Source: Roseibium suaedae (GTDB lineage Bacteria > Pseudomonadota > Alphaproteobacteria > Rhizobiales > Stappiaceae). Taken from it: a stretch of DNA of 64,000 nt. This document shows positions 21,090 through 30,608 of the stretch, piece by piece. Position numbers and translations under genes: made by a program. Each line of letters begins with the position of its first letter. Positions within the stretch are counted from its first letter, which is position 1. The stretch spans positions 772,710-836,709 of the forward strand of contig NZ_FRBW01000002.1 in the NCBI RefSeq assembly GCF_900142725.1, in the 5' to 3' direction. The notes beneath the pieces were generated by a model, which was given only the letters and a program-made list of their open reading frames with translations, was not told the origin of the DNA and did no database searches.

Positions 21090-22049
21090 ATGATCTCACT
21101 TCGTCAGCTTCGCTATCTGGAAGCCCTCGCCACACACCTGCATTTCCGCCGCGCGGCCGAAGCCGTCGCCGTATCCCAGCCTGCCTTGTCCATGCAAATC
21201 AAGGAGTTGGAAGCAGAGCTTGGTCTCAAGCTGATCGAGCGGCAGCCCAATGCGGTTCGTCTGACCCGGGAAGGCGAGGAAATTGTCAGCCGCGCCCGCA
21301 AGATCCTCACCGACGTCCGGGACCTGGCAGACTACGCGCGCCAATTGTCCAGCCCCCTGTCCGGTCCGCTTCGGCTTGGCATCATTCCATCCATCGCGCC
21401 CTATCTGCTGCCCCGTATCCTGCCCGCCCTTAACCGGGCCCATCCGCAACTGGACCTGACCATCCGCGAGACCCTCACGGATCCCCTGACCCGTGAACTC
21501 ATGGCCGGGGAACTGGATGCCATGATCGTTGCCCTGCCCGTCCCGGAAGCAGGTCTGTGCAGCGCATCGCTTTTCACGGACAGGTTCCTGCTGGCCCGGC
21601 AGGCTTCTGATGAGGTCGATCCGAGAGCAAGGGTTTGTCCGGACGACATCCGGAGCCAGAACCTCTTGCTGCTGGAGGAAGGCCACTGCCTGCGCGATCA
21701 GGCCTTGAACTATTGCGCGAGCCTGCCGGCACCCGGCCGAAACGCCCTTGGCGCAACGTCGCTGGCAACGGTCATGCAGATGGTCGCAGCCGGGTTCGGG
21801 GTAACGCTGCTTCCGGAGATCTGCGCGGATGTGGAAGTACGAGACGACCGGGTCCTGCTGCAGCGCTTCGAAGATCCGCAACCTGCCCGCACTGTCGGTC
21901 TGGTCTGGCGCCGTTCCTCTCCCAGGCAACAGGACTTCGAAGCCCTCGCCGACACGCTTCGCAGCACAGTTGGCGAGACCTTGATACCGGAACGGCCCGC
22001 AGCCCGAATGACTGATCGGGCAGACGCCCACTCCCTCTCAGCTCATTAA
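21090..22049 (+). CDS. oxyR: Peroxide-sensing LysR-family regulator OxyR
   Basis: A 319-residue LysR-type activator. The N-terminal winged helix (about 1-60) contains HFRRAAEAVAVSQPALSMQI. The effector domain contains GHCLRDQALNYC: Cys200 and Cys209 correspond to the peroxide-reactive disulfide pair of E. coli OxyR, with the same eight-residue spacing and nearly the same sequence. It should therefore be a true redox switch that activates katG, which is divergently transcribed next to it. A PaiB-like gene follows 10 bases downstream and is probably co-transcribed. Confidence 0.95.
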   Translation: MISLRQLRYLEALATHLHFRRAAEAVAVSQPALSMQIKELEAELGLKLIERQPNAVRLTREGEEIVSRARKILTDVRDLADYARQLSSPLSGPLRLGIIPSIAPYLLPRILPALNRAHPQLDLTIRETLTDPLTRELMAGELDAMIVALPVPEAGLCSASLFTDRFLLARQASDEVDPRARVCPDDIRSQNLLLLEEGHCLRDQALNYCASLPAPGRNALGATSLATVMQMVAAGFGVTLLPEICADVEVRDDRVLLQRFEDPQPARTVGLVWRRSSPRQQDFEALADTLRSTVGETLIPERPAARMTDRADAHSLSAH

Positions 22050-22059
22050 ATGAGGCCTT

Positions 22060-22683
22060 ATGTACACGCCCCCTGCCTTTGCCGAGAACGACGCAGCCGA
22101 AATCCGGAAGATGATCGAGGCCGCCGGACTGGCAACACTTGTCACCATGACCAGCGATGGACTGATGGCCACGCCGCTGCCTCTCTTCCTGAAGTCAGAC
22201 GAGGGCACAAGCGGCGTTCTTTATGGCCACATCGCCCGCGCCAATCCGCAATGGAAACATGAACCGCAAGGCGAGGCACTGGTGATCTTTCCCGGCCTTG
22301 ATGCCTATGTCTCGCCCGGCTGGTATCCGTCCAAGGCAGAACATGGCAAGGTGGTTCCAACCTGGAACTACAGCGCCGTTCATGTCTATGGAGACTTGGA
22401 GTTCTTCGAGGATGCGGACAGGCTGCATCAGGTTGTTTCGCGCCAGACGGAAAAGCACGAGCAGAACCGTCCGGAGACCTGGGCCGTGACAGATGCGCCA
22501 GAGGCCTTCGTCGCCGCTCAGTTGCGCGGCATCATCGGTGTGCGTATCGAGATCAGCCGGATCGAAGCCAAGAAGAAGTTCAGCCAGAACCGCCAGCTAC
22601 AAGACAGGCAGGGCGTTGCCGAAGGACTTGCGAAAGAGGACAACCCGAGTGCTCGCGCGATGGCATCCATCATCCCGGTCTGA
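22060..22683 (+). CDS. PaiB-like FMN-binding protein
   Basis: A 207-residue split-barrel protein of the PaiB / FMN-binding negative transcriptional regulator family. Family-typical segments: MYTPPAFAENDAAEIRKMIE at the start, YGHIARANPQWK (about 55-66), VSPGWYPSKAEHGKVVPTWNY (about 86-106) and KKKFSQNR near the C-terminus. The Bacillus namesake represses sporulation and protease genes, but in proteobacteria the family is mainly an FMN-binding fold of unknown action. Its start lies 10 bases after oxyR, so it may belong to the peroxide response. Confidence 0.88.
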   Translation: MYTPPAFAENDAAEIRKMIEAAGLATLVTMTSDGLMATPLPLFLKSDEGTSGVLYGHIARANPQWKHEPQGEALVIFPGLDAYVSPGWYPSKAEHGKVVPTWNYSAVHVYGDLEFFEDADRLHQVVSRQTEKHEQNRPETWAVTDAPEAFVAAQLRGIIGVRIEISRIEAKKKFSQNRQLQDRQGVAEGLAKEDNPSARAMASIIPV

Positions 22684-22730
22684 GGATTTTCTGTCGTTGG
22701 CCGGTACAGCTGAACAGCGCCAAACATGCA

Positions 22731-22767
22731 GGAACCCGGCCTGGTGCCAAACTCCAGGCCGGGTTCC
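22731..22767. terminator. Hairpin between converging PaiB-like and chemoreceptor genes
   Basis: A perfect 14-bp stem GGAACCCGGCCTGG / CCAGGCCGGGTTCC with a 9-nt loop. There is no T run of note on either side, so it may block RNA decay or weakly terminate. Confidence 0.6.
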
Positions 22768-22789
22768 GATGGTTTGACAAAACAATGTC

Positions 22790-25261
22790 TCAGGCCGCGG
22801 CCACGCGGGTCAGGAACGCCTCGATCTCGGACTTCAACGCCTGACTGCGCTGGCCCAGTTCCCCTGCTGCCGCGAGAACGGAAGAAGACGCGCTCTGGGT
22901 CTGATCAACGGTGTCCGCCAGGCGGCCCATGTTGGTCTGCACGGCTCGGGTTCCTTCGGATGCGCGTTGCACGTTGCCCGAGATCTCGTTGGTCGCAGCC
23001 CCCTGCTGGGTGACGGCCGAAGCGATGGCCTGTGTGTAGCCGTCCACCTCTTCCATGGTCGACGAGATTGCAGAGATCGCGCTGACCGCGTCCTCGGTCG
23101 AGCCCTGGATTGTCGAAATCTGGCTGGCGATTTCCTCAGTGGCCTTGGACGTCTGGGTTGCCAGTTCCTTGACTTCGGCCGCGACAACCGCAAAGCCACG
23201 GCCAGCCTCTCCTGCGCGGGCAGCTTCGATTGTCGCATTCAACGCAAGAAGATTGGTCTGTTCAGCGATTGCCTGGATCAGCGTCACCACTTCCCCGATC
23301 TTCGAGGCGGCAACGGCGAGAGACTGAACCTTGCCATTGGTGTTGCGCACAGCTCCGGTTGCGCTGGAAACGATTTCCGTGGTCCGGCGCACCTGCTCGC
23401 CGATCTCAGCGATGGAGGCAGACAGTTCTTCCGCAGCACCCGCGACATTCTCGACGCTCAAGGTTGCTTCCTCACTGACACGGGCAGTGTCATCGGCCTG
23501 GGCAGCGCTCTGATCTGCAATGTTGGTCAGAGAGTGGGCCGTGCCATCCATGGAACGGGCCGTGCTGTCCAGCGTACCAAGCAGATCCTGCACCCGGTCG
23601 CGGAAGCCACTGATCAGGGAAGAGACTTCCTGTTCCCGCGCTTGCCGGCGGCTATGGTCCGCCCGGGTTTCCTCCTCAAGACGCTGACGCGCGATGGCAT
23701 TGTCCCGGAACACCTGAACCGTCCGGCTCATGTCACCGATCTCATCCTTCTGGCCGGTGGAAGGAATGTCCACATTGGTATCCCCCTTTGCCAGCGTGCC
23801 CATGACGGACGTCAGGCGGCGGATCGGGCGGGTCACCACCAGCGAGAGAGCCAGGGCAATCAGCGTTCCGAGCGCAACGGATCCAAGCACCACTGCCCCG
23901 ATCAGCAGGAGAGCTGTCTGCGCCTGTGCATAGGCAGATTGGGACTGTTCGGCAGCAATCCCGGAAATCTGACCGCGCACTTCTGCAGACAGACGGGCAA
24001 GTCTGACCAGCGCCTCATCATACTGGCCCCGCGCCTCGGCCACTGCCGTGAATTCCCTGGTGAACTGATCCACCTCCGCCAGAATGGCATCGACCGGTCC
24101 CTTGATCTGAGGGAAAGCTGCCGCGTCCGCCCCCAGCGTATTGGCGATGTTCTGAAGGATCGAGCTTCTGGTGAGCACATCTGCATCAGTCAGCGTGCTC
24201 ATATTCGCAAACAGCTCCATGGCTGTCCCGCGCAGGCTCAGGGCTTCCTTGAGATACTTGTTCGCATTCACCGAGATGAGGCCGGAAATTGTCAGCTTGG
24301 ACTGGCTGCCCGCAGCTTCCTTCCGGGCCGCGTCCGCTGCCTCAAACACCGCATCCCGAAGAGCGGCGGACTGGTCCAGCAATCTGGACGCCACTTCTGA
24401 AGCCTGCTTGCGGCTGAGGAACCGGCTGGAAGGCGCGGCGGACATGTCCGCAGATTGAACCTGCAGCCGCTTGAAAGCCTCAACCGAAGTGCCGATGCTG
24501 GCGAGAAGGGCAGGGTCGACGCCATCGACCTTGATCTTGCCGGCCTTTTCCACGGCGGCGAGCAAGGCCTCCGCGCTGGCAGCAGCGGCCTCGGCGGGAT
24601 CCGTTTCCGGCGTGGCTATCCGGCCGTCGATGGCCAGATCAGCGGCGCGAACCTGACGGGACAGACGGTCCAGATCCATGGAAAGATCCTGGATCTCCGC
24701 GACCTGACGGCTGATCTTGTCCGCTCTCGTCCGTTTGCTGTCAGCGGATTTTGCACCGCCCTTGGCGTCCTGCTCGATGGTGAACATCTGATCGGAGATG
24801 CTGGTCCCAAGCGCTTCCAACTTGCTGACAGACTTCAGCATGCGGGACGATGCGGCCTGCTGGCTGGCGATGGCATCGAGAACAGCCTGAAACTCGACAG
24901 AAAGCTGGTCAACCGCTTCCTCCGATCGGGAAACCGCGGACCGCGTCTCCGCAAGATCGGGCAACTGGGCTTCCAGGCTCTCAAGCGCCTGCTTCAGACG
25001 CGCGACTTCAGCAACGGTCGCCTCAGCGTCGGCAGTTTCGCGGGTCTGAAGATAGGCCTCCCGCTTTGCGGACACTTCCTGAAGCTGTGCCACTGCGGCA
25101 GCTGCGCTGGCATTTACAGCCGACTGATCCCTGAGCTCCTGAATGCTCAAGGTTCCGAGCCCTCCGATCGCTGCGGTCAGCACGACCATCGCAGCGAAGC
25201 CACCACCGACTTTGACGGAGAAACGCACGTTCCCCAACGGCTTGGTCAACCAGTCCACCAC
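22790..25261 (-). CDS. Membrane-bound methyl-accepting chemotaxis protein with large helical sensor
   Basis: An 823-residue chemoreceptor. A first membrane helix (about 17-40, [19 protein letters not shown]) is followed by a periplasmic region of about 380 residues that is almost wholly helical, long enough for a helical bimodular-type sensor. A second membrane helix is [27 protein letters not shown] (about 430-460). Then come HAMP ([20 protein letters not shown]) and the signalling domain with hairpin tip [20 protein letters not shown]. It starts at GTG after GGGGGA. The ligand is unknown; helical bimodular sensors often bind organic acids, which is only a suggestion here. Confidence 0.95.
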   Translation of the reverse strand: MVDWLTKPLGNVRFSVKVGGGFAAMVVLTAAIGGLGTLSIQELRDQSAVNASAAAAVAQLQEVSAKREAYLQTRETADAEATVAEVARLKQALESLEAQLPDLAETRSAVSRSEEAVDQLSVEFQAVLDAIASQQAASSRMLKSVSKLEALGTSISDQMFTIEQDAKGGAKSADSKRTRADKISRQVAEIQDLSMDLDRLSRQVRAADLAIDGRIATPETDPAEAAAASAEALLAAVEKAGKIKVDGVDPALLASIGTSVEAFKRLQVQSADMSAAPSSRFLSRKQASEVASRLLDQSAALRDAVFEAADAARKEAAGSQSKLTISGLISVNANKYLKEALSLRGTAMELFANMSTLTDADVLTRSSILQNIANTLGADAAAFPQIKGPVDAILAEVDQFTREFTAVAEARGQYDEALVRLARLSAEVRGQISGIAAEQSQSAYAQAQTALLLIGAVVLGSVALGTLIALALSLVVTRPIRRLTSVMGTLAKGDTNVDIPSTGQKDEIGDMSRTVQVFRDNAIARQRLEEETRADHSRRQAREQEVSSLISGFRDRVQDLLGTLDSTARSMDGTAHSLTNIADQSAAQADDTARVSEEATLSVENVAGAAEELSASIAEIGEQVRRTTEIVSSATGAVRNTNGKVQSLAVAASKIGEVVTLIQAIAEQTNLLALNATIEAARAGEAGRGFAVVAAEVKELATQTSKATEEIASQISTIQGSTEDAVSAISAISSTMEEVDGYTQAIASAVTQQGAATNEISGNVQRASEGTRAVQTNMGRLADTVDQTQSASSSVLAAAGELGQRSQALKSEIEAFLTRVAAA

Positions 25262-25435
25262 ACATCCCCCAACACTTGTCTCCCGCCTTCAGAAAGCGGC
25301 TCCGGACATGAAGAAAGAGTGAAGTCCTGCGGATTTTCGCCGGTTCAAAATGACCGAATTAATTGGTGATCTTTACAGTGTTGAAAAACAGAGGGTTGGC
25401 CGATGCTTGCGCCTCACACTTCAAGCTGGCGAAAT

Positions 25436-25463
25436 AAATAAACGCCCTTCTGCAAAGGCGTTT
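25436..25463 (-). terminator. Terminator of the SufR-like regulator gene
   Basis: Stem AAACGCC / GGCGTTT (25440-25446 with 25457-25463), 38 bases past the stop at 25501. On the minus strand T-rich sequence follows. Confidence 0.65.
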
Positions 25464-25500
25464 TACTCAGCACTGGAGTGAAATTGGAATGTGAGAGCGC

Positions 25501-26127
25501 TCAGGCCGCTTCCTGAATACGATAGACGCAGCGCCTTCCGCCGGACAGAAGATGCTCTTCCCGAGACAGGGAAACACCTTCCCCCAGCACATCCTGAAAC
25601 AACCGCATTTCGGACCGGCAAAAGCCCTGGCAGGCAGTGGCTGCAGCACAGATCGAGCAATGATTTTCGATCAGAAGGAAGCCGTTGCCCTGCTGCTCAA
25701 CGCTGGCCATATAGCCTTCGCGCGAGCGCAGCTCTGCCAGCGCCTCAAGACGCTCCTTGAGGGTTTCCTTGCCGCGAAGAGCCTCGCCATAGGTCCGGCG
25801 TGACGATTGCTCGCGATGGGAAATCAGCTGCTCGACACCACTTTCCCCATAGATCTCCTTCAATCCATCCAGCAAATTGAGGATCAGACCGGAATGATTG
25901 TCGGGAAATTGCCTGTGGCCTGCTTCAGTCAGGCTCCACTGGCGCTTGGGACGTCCGACGGTGCCTTTCACATCCTCAAAGAGAACAAGGCCATCAGCCA
26001 GCAACCCGTCCAGATGCTGCCTCACAGCCACCGGGGTCACCGACTGGGCGCTGGCCAGCTCTGCCGCCGTTTGAGGGCCGGAGAGTTTCAACGCATGGAG
26101 CAATCGTGTTCGGGTTCGGTCAGACAT
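25501..26127 (-). CDS. SufR-like (COG2345-type) winged-helix regulator with C-terminal cysteine cluster
   Basis: A 208-residue protein from the ATG at 26127; the frame is open 98 codons further upstream but that part has no domain and crosses the promoter. Residues 1-75 form a winged helix (LSGPQTAAELASAQSVTPVA recognition region, wing at GTVGRPKRQWSLTEAG). The C-terminal domain has a cysteine cluster (CSICAAATACQGFC, about 165-178) and a further Cys in GGRRCVYRI. SufR-type regulators of this layout bind an Fe-S cluster through such cysteines and repress their targets when the cluster is intact. No suf genes are nearby. A small DUF1127 gene is divergently transcribed across a shared dyad. Confidence 0.82.
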   Translation of the reverse strand: MSDRTRTRLLHALKLSGPQTAAELASAQSVTPVAVRQHLDGLLADGLVLFEDVKGTVGRPKRQWSLTEAGHRQFPDNHSGLILNLLDGLKEIYGESGVEQLISHREQSSRRTYGEALRGKETLKERLEALAELRSREGYMASVEQQGNGFLLIENHCSICAAATACQGFCRSEMRLFQDVLGEGVSLSREEHLLSGGRRCVYRIQEAA

Positions 26128-26209
26128 TCCGGATTTGTAGCACAGCACAGGGCTTAAAAAAAGTTTTCCCTTTTTATATTGCAGGCACCTGTCGCCCACC
26201 ATATAAAGA

Positions 26210-26226
26210 AAGGAATATCTTTCCTT
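26210..26226. promoter_or_regulatory. 17-bp dyad between the SufR-like regulator and the DUF1127 gene
   Basis: AAGGAA-N5-TTCCTT lies in the A/T-rich divergent promoter region, 15 bases before the DUF1127 start and about 83 bases before the regulator start. It is a good candidate for the regulator's binding site, by position. Confidence 0.5.
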
Positions 26227-26240
26227 ATTAGGTATTAGCC

Positions 26241-26459
26241 ATGCCCCGTCCAATATCCCTCCCGGTCCAGTTTCACGGCCTGTCCGCGCAAGCCAGCCTG
26301 CTGCAATGTCTTCTTGCCGGATTCTGCTATTGGCGTGTCCTGCGTTCAAGACGACGCAGCCTTCAGGAAATCCCGTTGTCACTCCTGACAGACGTACACC
26401 TGAGCCCAAGAGGCAGGGCAATGGAGGCTCTCAGGAGAGAACGACACGAAGGACGCTAG
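26241..26459 (+). CDS. Small DUF1127-like protein
   Basis: A 72-residue Arg/Leu-rich protein. The stretch YWRVLRSRRRSLQEIPLSLL, continuing TDVHLSPRGRAMEALRRE, matches the DUF1127 pattern: an aromatic/basic segment, then RRR-L-EI---LL-D--LS---A--EA. DUF1127 proteins in alphaproteobacteria are short, basic, and linked to phosphate or carbon metabolism and to RNA binding in a few studied cases. This copy lacks the common RPFW ending. A weak AGGT lies 7 bases before the ATG. It is divergent from a SufR-like regulator, which may control it. Confidence 0.6.
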   Translation: MPRPISLPVQFHGLSAQASLLQCLLAGFCYWRVLRSRRRSLQEIPLSLLTDVHLSPRGRAMEALRRERHEGR

Positions 26460-26612
26460 TTCTGGCTGAGGCATGGACAATCGAGTCCCGAGCAGCTCGA
26501 TACATGTAAATTGTAACAATATAAACTGAAGAGCTTTTGAAAAATCAGGTGTTTCGATTAAGGCCAAGTTATCGTTTTGTCTGTACTGTGAAAGCTCCTA
26601 AAGGAGTGCACA

Positions 26613-28604
26613 GTGACTTCAATGCGCCGGCTCTGGAACTGGTTAACCCTTACGAACCAGCATCCTGAACTCATTCTTGCTCAGTTCAAGGAGCTCAAGC
26701 GGCAGGTTCCGCTCCTGTATGCATTGCTGATGGTGAATGCCATTGCGGTGGCCTACACACATTACAACCTCGCACCGGACTATCTCACCATCTGGCTTTT
26801 GTGGCCGCTGGTCACAATCTGCTGCATCCGCATCTTCACGTGGCTGCGTCTTTCGATGGACGGCATCACGCCCACCCGCGCCCTTGCTCAACTGCGTCAC
26901 ACCGTTCTGCTCTCCGGTCTCCTCGCTGGCGGCTTCATTGCCTGGTCCCTGGCCCTGGACAGTTACGGCGGCGACATGGAACGCGGCCACGTCGCCCTCT
27001 TCATTGCCATCACGGTGATCGGCTGCATTTTCTGCCTGATCAACCTGCCGCAAGCGGCCCTTCTGGTCATGAGCGTCGTGACGGTCCCCTACATCGTCTA
27101 TTACATCAGCATCGACCAGAACGTCTTTCACGCGATTGCGCTGAACATCTTCCTGGTCAGCCTGGTGCTCGTTCAGGTTCTGCTCAACGGATATTCCGCA
27201 TTCCGGGATGTGATCTTTTCCCGAATGGCCTTGACCGAAAAGCAGAAAGAGACCGAACGTTTGAGCGAGGAAAATGCGCGGCTCGCTCATACCGATGCCT
27301 TGACCGGCCTGCCAAACCGCCGGCACTTCTTCTCCAGGCTGGAAGCCACGCTCGAGACAGCGAGTGCCGACAAAGAAGCCTTCACAATCGGCGTCATCGA
27401 CCTCGACCGGTTCAAGGCCGTCAACGACACTTATGGTCACCATTACGGCGACCTGCTCCTGCATCATGTCGGAACACGGCTCAGCGAGTTTGCGGCAAAG
27501 GAAACTGGTCTTGAAATCAGCCGGCTTGGCGGCGATGAATTCGGCCTGATCGTGCGGGACCACCAGAACCGGCTTCTTGCTCTTGGCAATGCCATCAATG
27601 ACCTTGTTTCCGCTCCTTATTCGATTGAGGGCATTCAGGTGGCGATCGGCTGCTCAATCGGGCTTGCGAGCTTTCCGGATGCGGGTCGGACGGCCCATGA
27701 ACTGTTCGACCGGTCAGACTACGCCCTCTACAATTCCAAGACCGAGAGCCGGGGTCAGACCACGCTCTATTCCTCGCAGCACGAGCAGCAGATCCGTTCG
27801 GACCGCGCCATCGAAAGTGCGCTCCAGGCCGCAGACCTCGACCAGGAATTCGAAGTCTTCCTTCAGCCGATTTTTGACCTGCAACATGGCGAAATCTCCG
27901 GCTATGAGGCCCTTGCCCGCTGGACAAGTCCCCATCTTGGTGTTGTGCCGCCCGACCAGTTTATTCCTCTGGCGGAACGCAGCGGCCTGATGCGCCAGCT
28001 GACCCAGTCGCTGTTCAACAAGGCACTTGAAAGCATCACCTTTCTGCCCCCAAAGCACACGCTCTCCTTCAATCTGTCCGCCCATGACATCACCTGCAGC
28101 GAAACCGTCATGATGCTGTTGGGCGCCATTGCCCGGATGAAGGTGGCACCGTCCCGGATCGTGTTCGAAATCACCGAGACATCGGTCATGAACAGCTACG
28201 AGATTGCAGAACAGTCCATCCGGCTTCTGCGCGGCGCCGGTACGATGATTGCGCTCGATGACTTTGGCACCGGCTATTCCAGTCTGGGCTATCTGCACCG
28301 TCTTCCGATCGACCGGGTGAAGATCGACAAGAGCTTCATCGCCGAAAAAGGCACGAAGTCGAGCTGGAAAGTCATCACCTCAATCATTGCCCTGTGCAGG
28401 TCCATGGCAATCGACTGTGTGGTGGAGGGCATCGAAACGGAAGCGCAGAAGCAGAGCCTGAAAAACCTGGGCTGCCGCTATCTTCAGGGCCACCTCATCG
28501 CCCAGCCAATGCGGGCTGCGGAAATTCCGGACTGGCTGGAAAGAAGCGGGTATCTTCGCAAGGAGGAACCTAAGCCCTTGGTGATCCTGGGGGCGAACCA
28601 GTAA
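26613..28604 (+). CDS. Membrane-bound GGDEF-EAL cyclic-di-GMP protein
   Basis: A 663-residue protein that starts at GTG 26613, supported by AAGGAG 6 bases upstream. About six hydrophobic helices span residues 35-195. A short coiled coil leads into the GGDEF domain (about 222-385) with an intact GGDEF motif at 306-310, but the RxxD inhibitory site expected just upstream is not present. The EAL domain (about 395-650) has Glu in YEALARW (432-434), NLS, EITET, DDFGTGYSSL, KIDKSF and a late EGIETEAQ, so phosphodiesterase activity looks intact. It could make or break cyclic di-GMP. No partner gene is adjacent. Role likely in motility/biofilm switching. Confidence 0.95.
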   Translation: MTSMRRLWNWLTLTNQHPELILAQFKELKRQVPLLYALLMVNAIAVAYTHYNLAPDYLTIWLLWPLVTICCIRIFTWLRLSMDGITPTRALAQLRHTVLLSGLLAGGFIAWSLALDSYGGDMERGHVALFIAITVIGCIFCLINLPQAALLVMSVVTVPYIVYYISIDQNVFHAIALNIFLVSLVLVQVLLNGYSAFRDVIFSRMALTEKQKETERLSEENARLAHTDALTGLPNRRHFFSRLEATLETASADKEAFTIGVIDLDRFKAVNDTYGHHYGDLLLHHVGTRLSEFAAKETGLEISRLGGDEFGLIVRDHQNRLLALGNAINDLVSAPYSIEGIQVAIGCSIGLASFPDAGRTAHELFDRSDYALYNSKTESRGQTTLYSSQHEQQIRSDRAIESALQAADLDQEFEVFLQPIFDLQHGEISGYEALARWTSPHLGVVPPDQFIPLAERSGLMRQLTQSLFNKALESITFLPPKHTLSFNLSAHDITCSETVMMLLGAIARMKVAPSRIVFEITETSVMNSYEIAEQSIRLLRGAGTMIALDDFGTGYSSLGYLHRLPIDRVKIDKSFIAEKGTKSSWKVITSIIALCRSMAIDCVVEGIETEAQKQSLKNLGCRYLQGHLIAQPMRAAEIPDWLERSGYLRKEEPKPLVILGANQ

Positions 28605-28693
28605 AGGCAGCCCTTGCGCCACTCCGCATTCCAGCTCATTGCCCGGCAGTCCTTGGCAGTTGAAGTCCTCCAGAACCGTGAGGGCTCGTGACT

Positions 28694-29026
28694 ATGACGG
28701 GACCAGCCAGAACCGGGGGCACCCGCAGGCAAAAGGATCTGCGCAAGGCCCTCAGAAGTCTTGCGCCACGCATTCCCATGGCCGACGCGGAAGAAGTCCT
28801 GGAACGGGCCGGATCACCACACCTGCGCCACCTGCCAGGGTCCATCGCCCTGTGGCAAACTCTGTCTTCCCGCGTCCGCCATGCCCACACCGATTATGAC
28901 GCCCTGCTGGACGATGGGTATGACCGGGACGCCGCCCGATTTTTCGTTGCCGATGCGATGAACGAAATCCTTGAGGATTGGGGCTGCGCCAGGCGGATCG
29001 ACACCAGCAGCGAAGACGAAATGTGA
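28694..29026 (+). CDS. DUF2293 domain-containing protein
   Basis: A 110-residue small soluble protein (a GTG two codons upstream is an alternative start, but GAGGG at 28680-28684 is better spaced for this ATG). The central part, SIALWQTLSSRVRHAHTDYD followed by ALLDDGYDRDAARFFV, is the DUF2293 signature: a run of Arg/His and TDYDxLLDxGxxRxxAR. Function unknown. It follows the GGDEF-EAL gene by about 90 bases on the same strand. Confidence 0.8.
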   Translation: MTGPARTGGTRRQKDLRKALRSLAPRIPMADAEEVLERAGSPHLRHLPGSIALWQTLSSRVRHAHTDYDALLDDGYDRDAARFFVADAMNEILEDWGCARRIDTSSEDEM

Positions 29027-29111
29027 TCTCTCCCCCTTTTCCAAGGGAGGCGGTTCTTGCAGGCTCGCCCTATAAAGACACGTGTAAGACAGCAAGTCAC
29101 ACAACCAAATC

Positions 29112-30500
29112 ATGTGTATTGCTGATTTGTCAGAGCTTTTCCGAAGCGAGGCCCCGTTGCATAGTCCTGCTCATTCGTCACGTCTTCTTGCGACCGCTAT
29201 TGGCCGAATGGCCCTCTCTGCGGGTCTCCTGCTCCTCTTGCCGAGTCTGTCCATGGCTGAAAACCGTATCGATATCGTCCGCCCCGATGCACCAGCGCTC
29301 GCCGCCCACGGCACATATGGCGTCGGCCGGACAACCCTTGAGTTGACCAATCCGGACCAGGCGGATGTTCCCGCGGTCCTGACCGGCGACAAGAACGCCC
29401 GCCGCGACCGCCCGCTGGCGGTGGAAGTCTTCTATCCGGCAGCCAATGTCACACCCGTTGCCATTGACGCCATGCTTCGTGACGGCTCGATGATCAAGCT
29501 GCACGGCCGCTCTGCGCCAGATGTCGCTCCGGACCGCTCCGGCGCCCCATATCCGCTGGTAATCATCTCCCACGGCTATCCCGGGAACCGCTTCCTTTTG
29601 AGCCATCTCGCCGAGAACCTGGCGACCAAAGGCTATGTGGTAGCCTCCATCGATCACACCGACAGCACCTATGACAACAAGGGCGCCTTCGAGGTTCAAC
29701 TGGTCAACCGGCCGCTTGATCAGAAATTTGTGCTTGAGGAAATGGATCGCCTGTCCCGCGAAGAAGGCACACTCCTGGGCGGACTGCTCTCGGCCGAGCG
29801 CACCGGTCTTATCGGCTTCTCCATGGGGGCCTATGGCGCCGTTATCTCTTCAGGAGGCAGCCTGACCGAAGAGGCCGTTGCCGCCAAAAGAGAACAGCTC
29901 GGCAACCTGCTGACCCAGCACAGGACGGGCAGCGCCGAACACGAGGAACTGGTCGATGACCGGCTGAAAGCCGTCATCGCAATTGCCCCCTGGGGCCGCA
30001 ATGCCGGTTACTTCAGCACCGAAAGCCTCTCCGGCCTGGAGGCTCCGGCGCTCTTTGTTGCCGGAAGTCATGACGACATTTCAGGCTATGAGAAAGGCGT
30101 GCGCAAGATCTGGGAGGAAAGCGTCCATAGCGACCGGTTCCTGCTGACCTTCGAATATGCAAACCACAATGCGGCAGCGCCAATGCCCGCTCCCGAGGAG
30201 AGTTATGCCTTCAACGAGGAATTGGGATTTGCCCCGTTCAACCACTATGCAGATCCGGTTTGGGACACGGTGCGCATGAACAACGTGCTGCAGCATTTCT
30301 CGACCGCATTCCTGGGCCTGCACCTGAAGCAGAACGACGAGATGGGCACCTATCTGGATCTGATCCCGAACGCTGGAGATGGTGTTTCCGCCCTGGACGA
30401 GAATGGCCATCCCAAGCCGGAGCACACCTACTGGCGCGGCTTTCCGGCGCGCACCGCGATGGGTCTGACGTTCGAGCACTTGGAACCACTGGTCGACTAG
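29112..30500 (+). CDS. Secreted alpha/beta hydrolase (dienelactone hydrolase / PAF-acetylhydrolase-like)
   Basis: A 462-residue enzyme with a hydrophobic signal-like segment at about 31-50 (GRMALSAGLLLLLPSLSMAEN), which suggests export. Catalytic elements are visible: HGYPGN (oxyanion region, about 155), nucleophile in GFSMGAYG, Asp in FVAGSHDDISG, and a late His in EYANHNAA. The fold and length match the PAF-acetylhydrolase/chlorophyllase-like group of serine hydrolases; the natural ester substrate is unknown. No strong ribosome-binding site precedes the ATG, and Met33 is an alternative start that would give a standard signal peptide. It converges on a small membrane-protein gene. Confidence 0.85.
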   Translation: MCIADLSELFRSEAPLHSPAHSSRLLATAIGRMALSAGLLLLLPSLSMAENRIDIVRPDAPALAAHGTYGVGRTTLELTNPDQADVPAVLTGDKNARRDRPLAVEVFYPAANVTPVAIDAMLRDGSMIKLHGRSAPDVAPDRSGAPYPLVIISHGYPGNRFLLSHLAENLATKGYVVASIDHTDSTYDNKGAFEVQLVNRPLDQKFVLEEMDRLSREEGTLLGGLLSAERTGLIGFSMGAYGAVISSGGSLTEEAVAAKREQLGNLLTQHRTGSAEHEELVDDRLKAVIAIAPWGRNAGYFSTESLSGLEAPALFVAGSHDDISGYEKGVRKIWEESVHSDRFLLTFEYANHNAAAPMPAPEESYAFNEELGFAPFNHYADPVWDTVRMNNVLQHFSTAFLGLHLKQNDEMGTYLDLIPNAGDGVSALDENGHPKPEHTYWRGFPARTAMGLTFEHLEPLVD

Positions 30501-30542
30501 CAAGACCTGCGCGCGGATTCTGTCAGCCAAAATGGCAAGATG

Positions 30543-30576
30543 GGCCCGGACTGATCCAGTTCGGGCCAATCTTCTT
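30543..30576 (+). terminator. Terminator of the alpha/beta hydrolase gene
   Basis: An 11-bp stem GGCCCGGACTG / CAGTTCGGGCC (one G-T pair) with a 3-nt loop is followed by AATCTTCTT, 43 bases past the stop. Confidence 0.65.
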
Positions 30577-30608
30577 GAAAGGCGCACACCTGCAAGTGCA
30601 CGCTGGTA

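Noticed and set aside
26128..26421. 98-codon upstream extension of the SufR-like regulator
   Set aside because: It crosses the divergent promoter, overlaps the DUF1127 gene and shows no domain.
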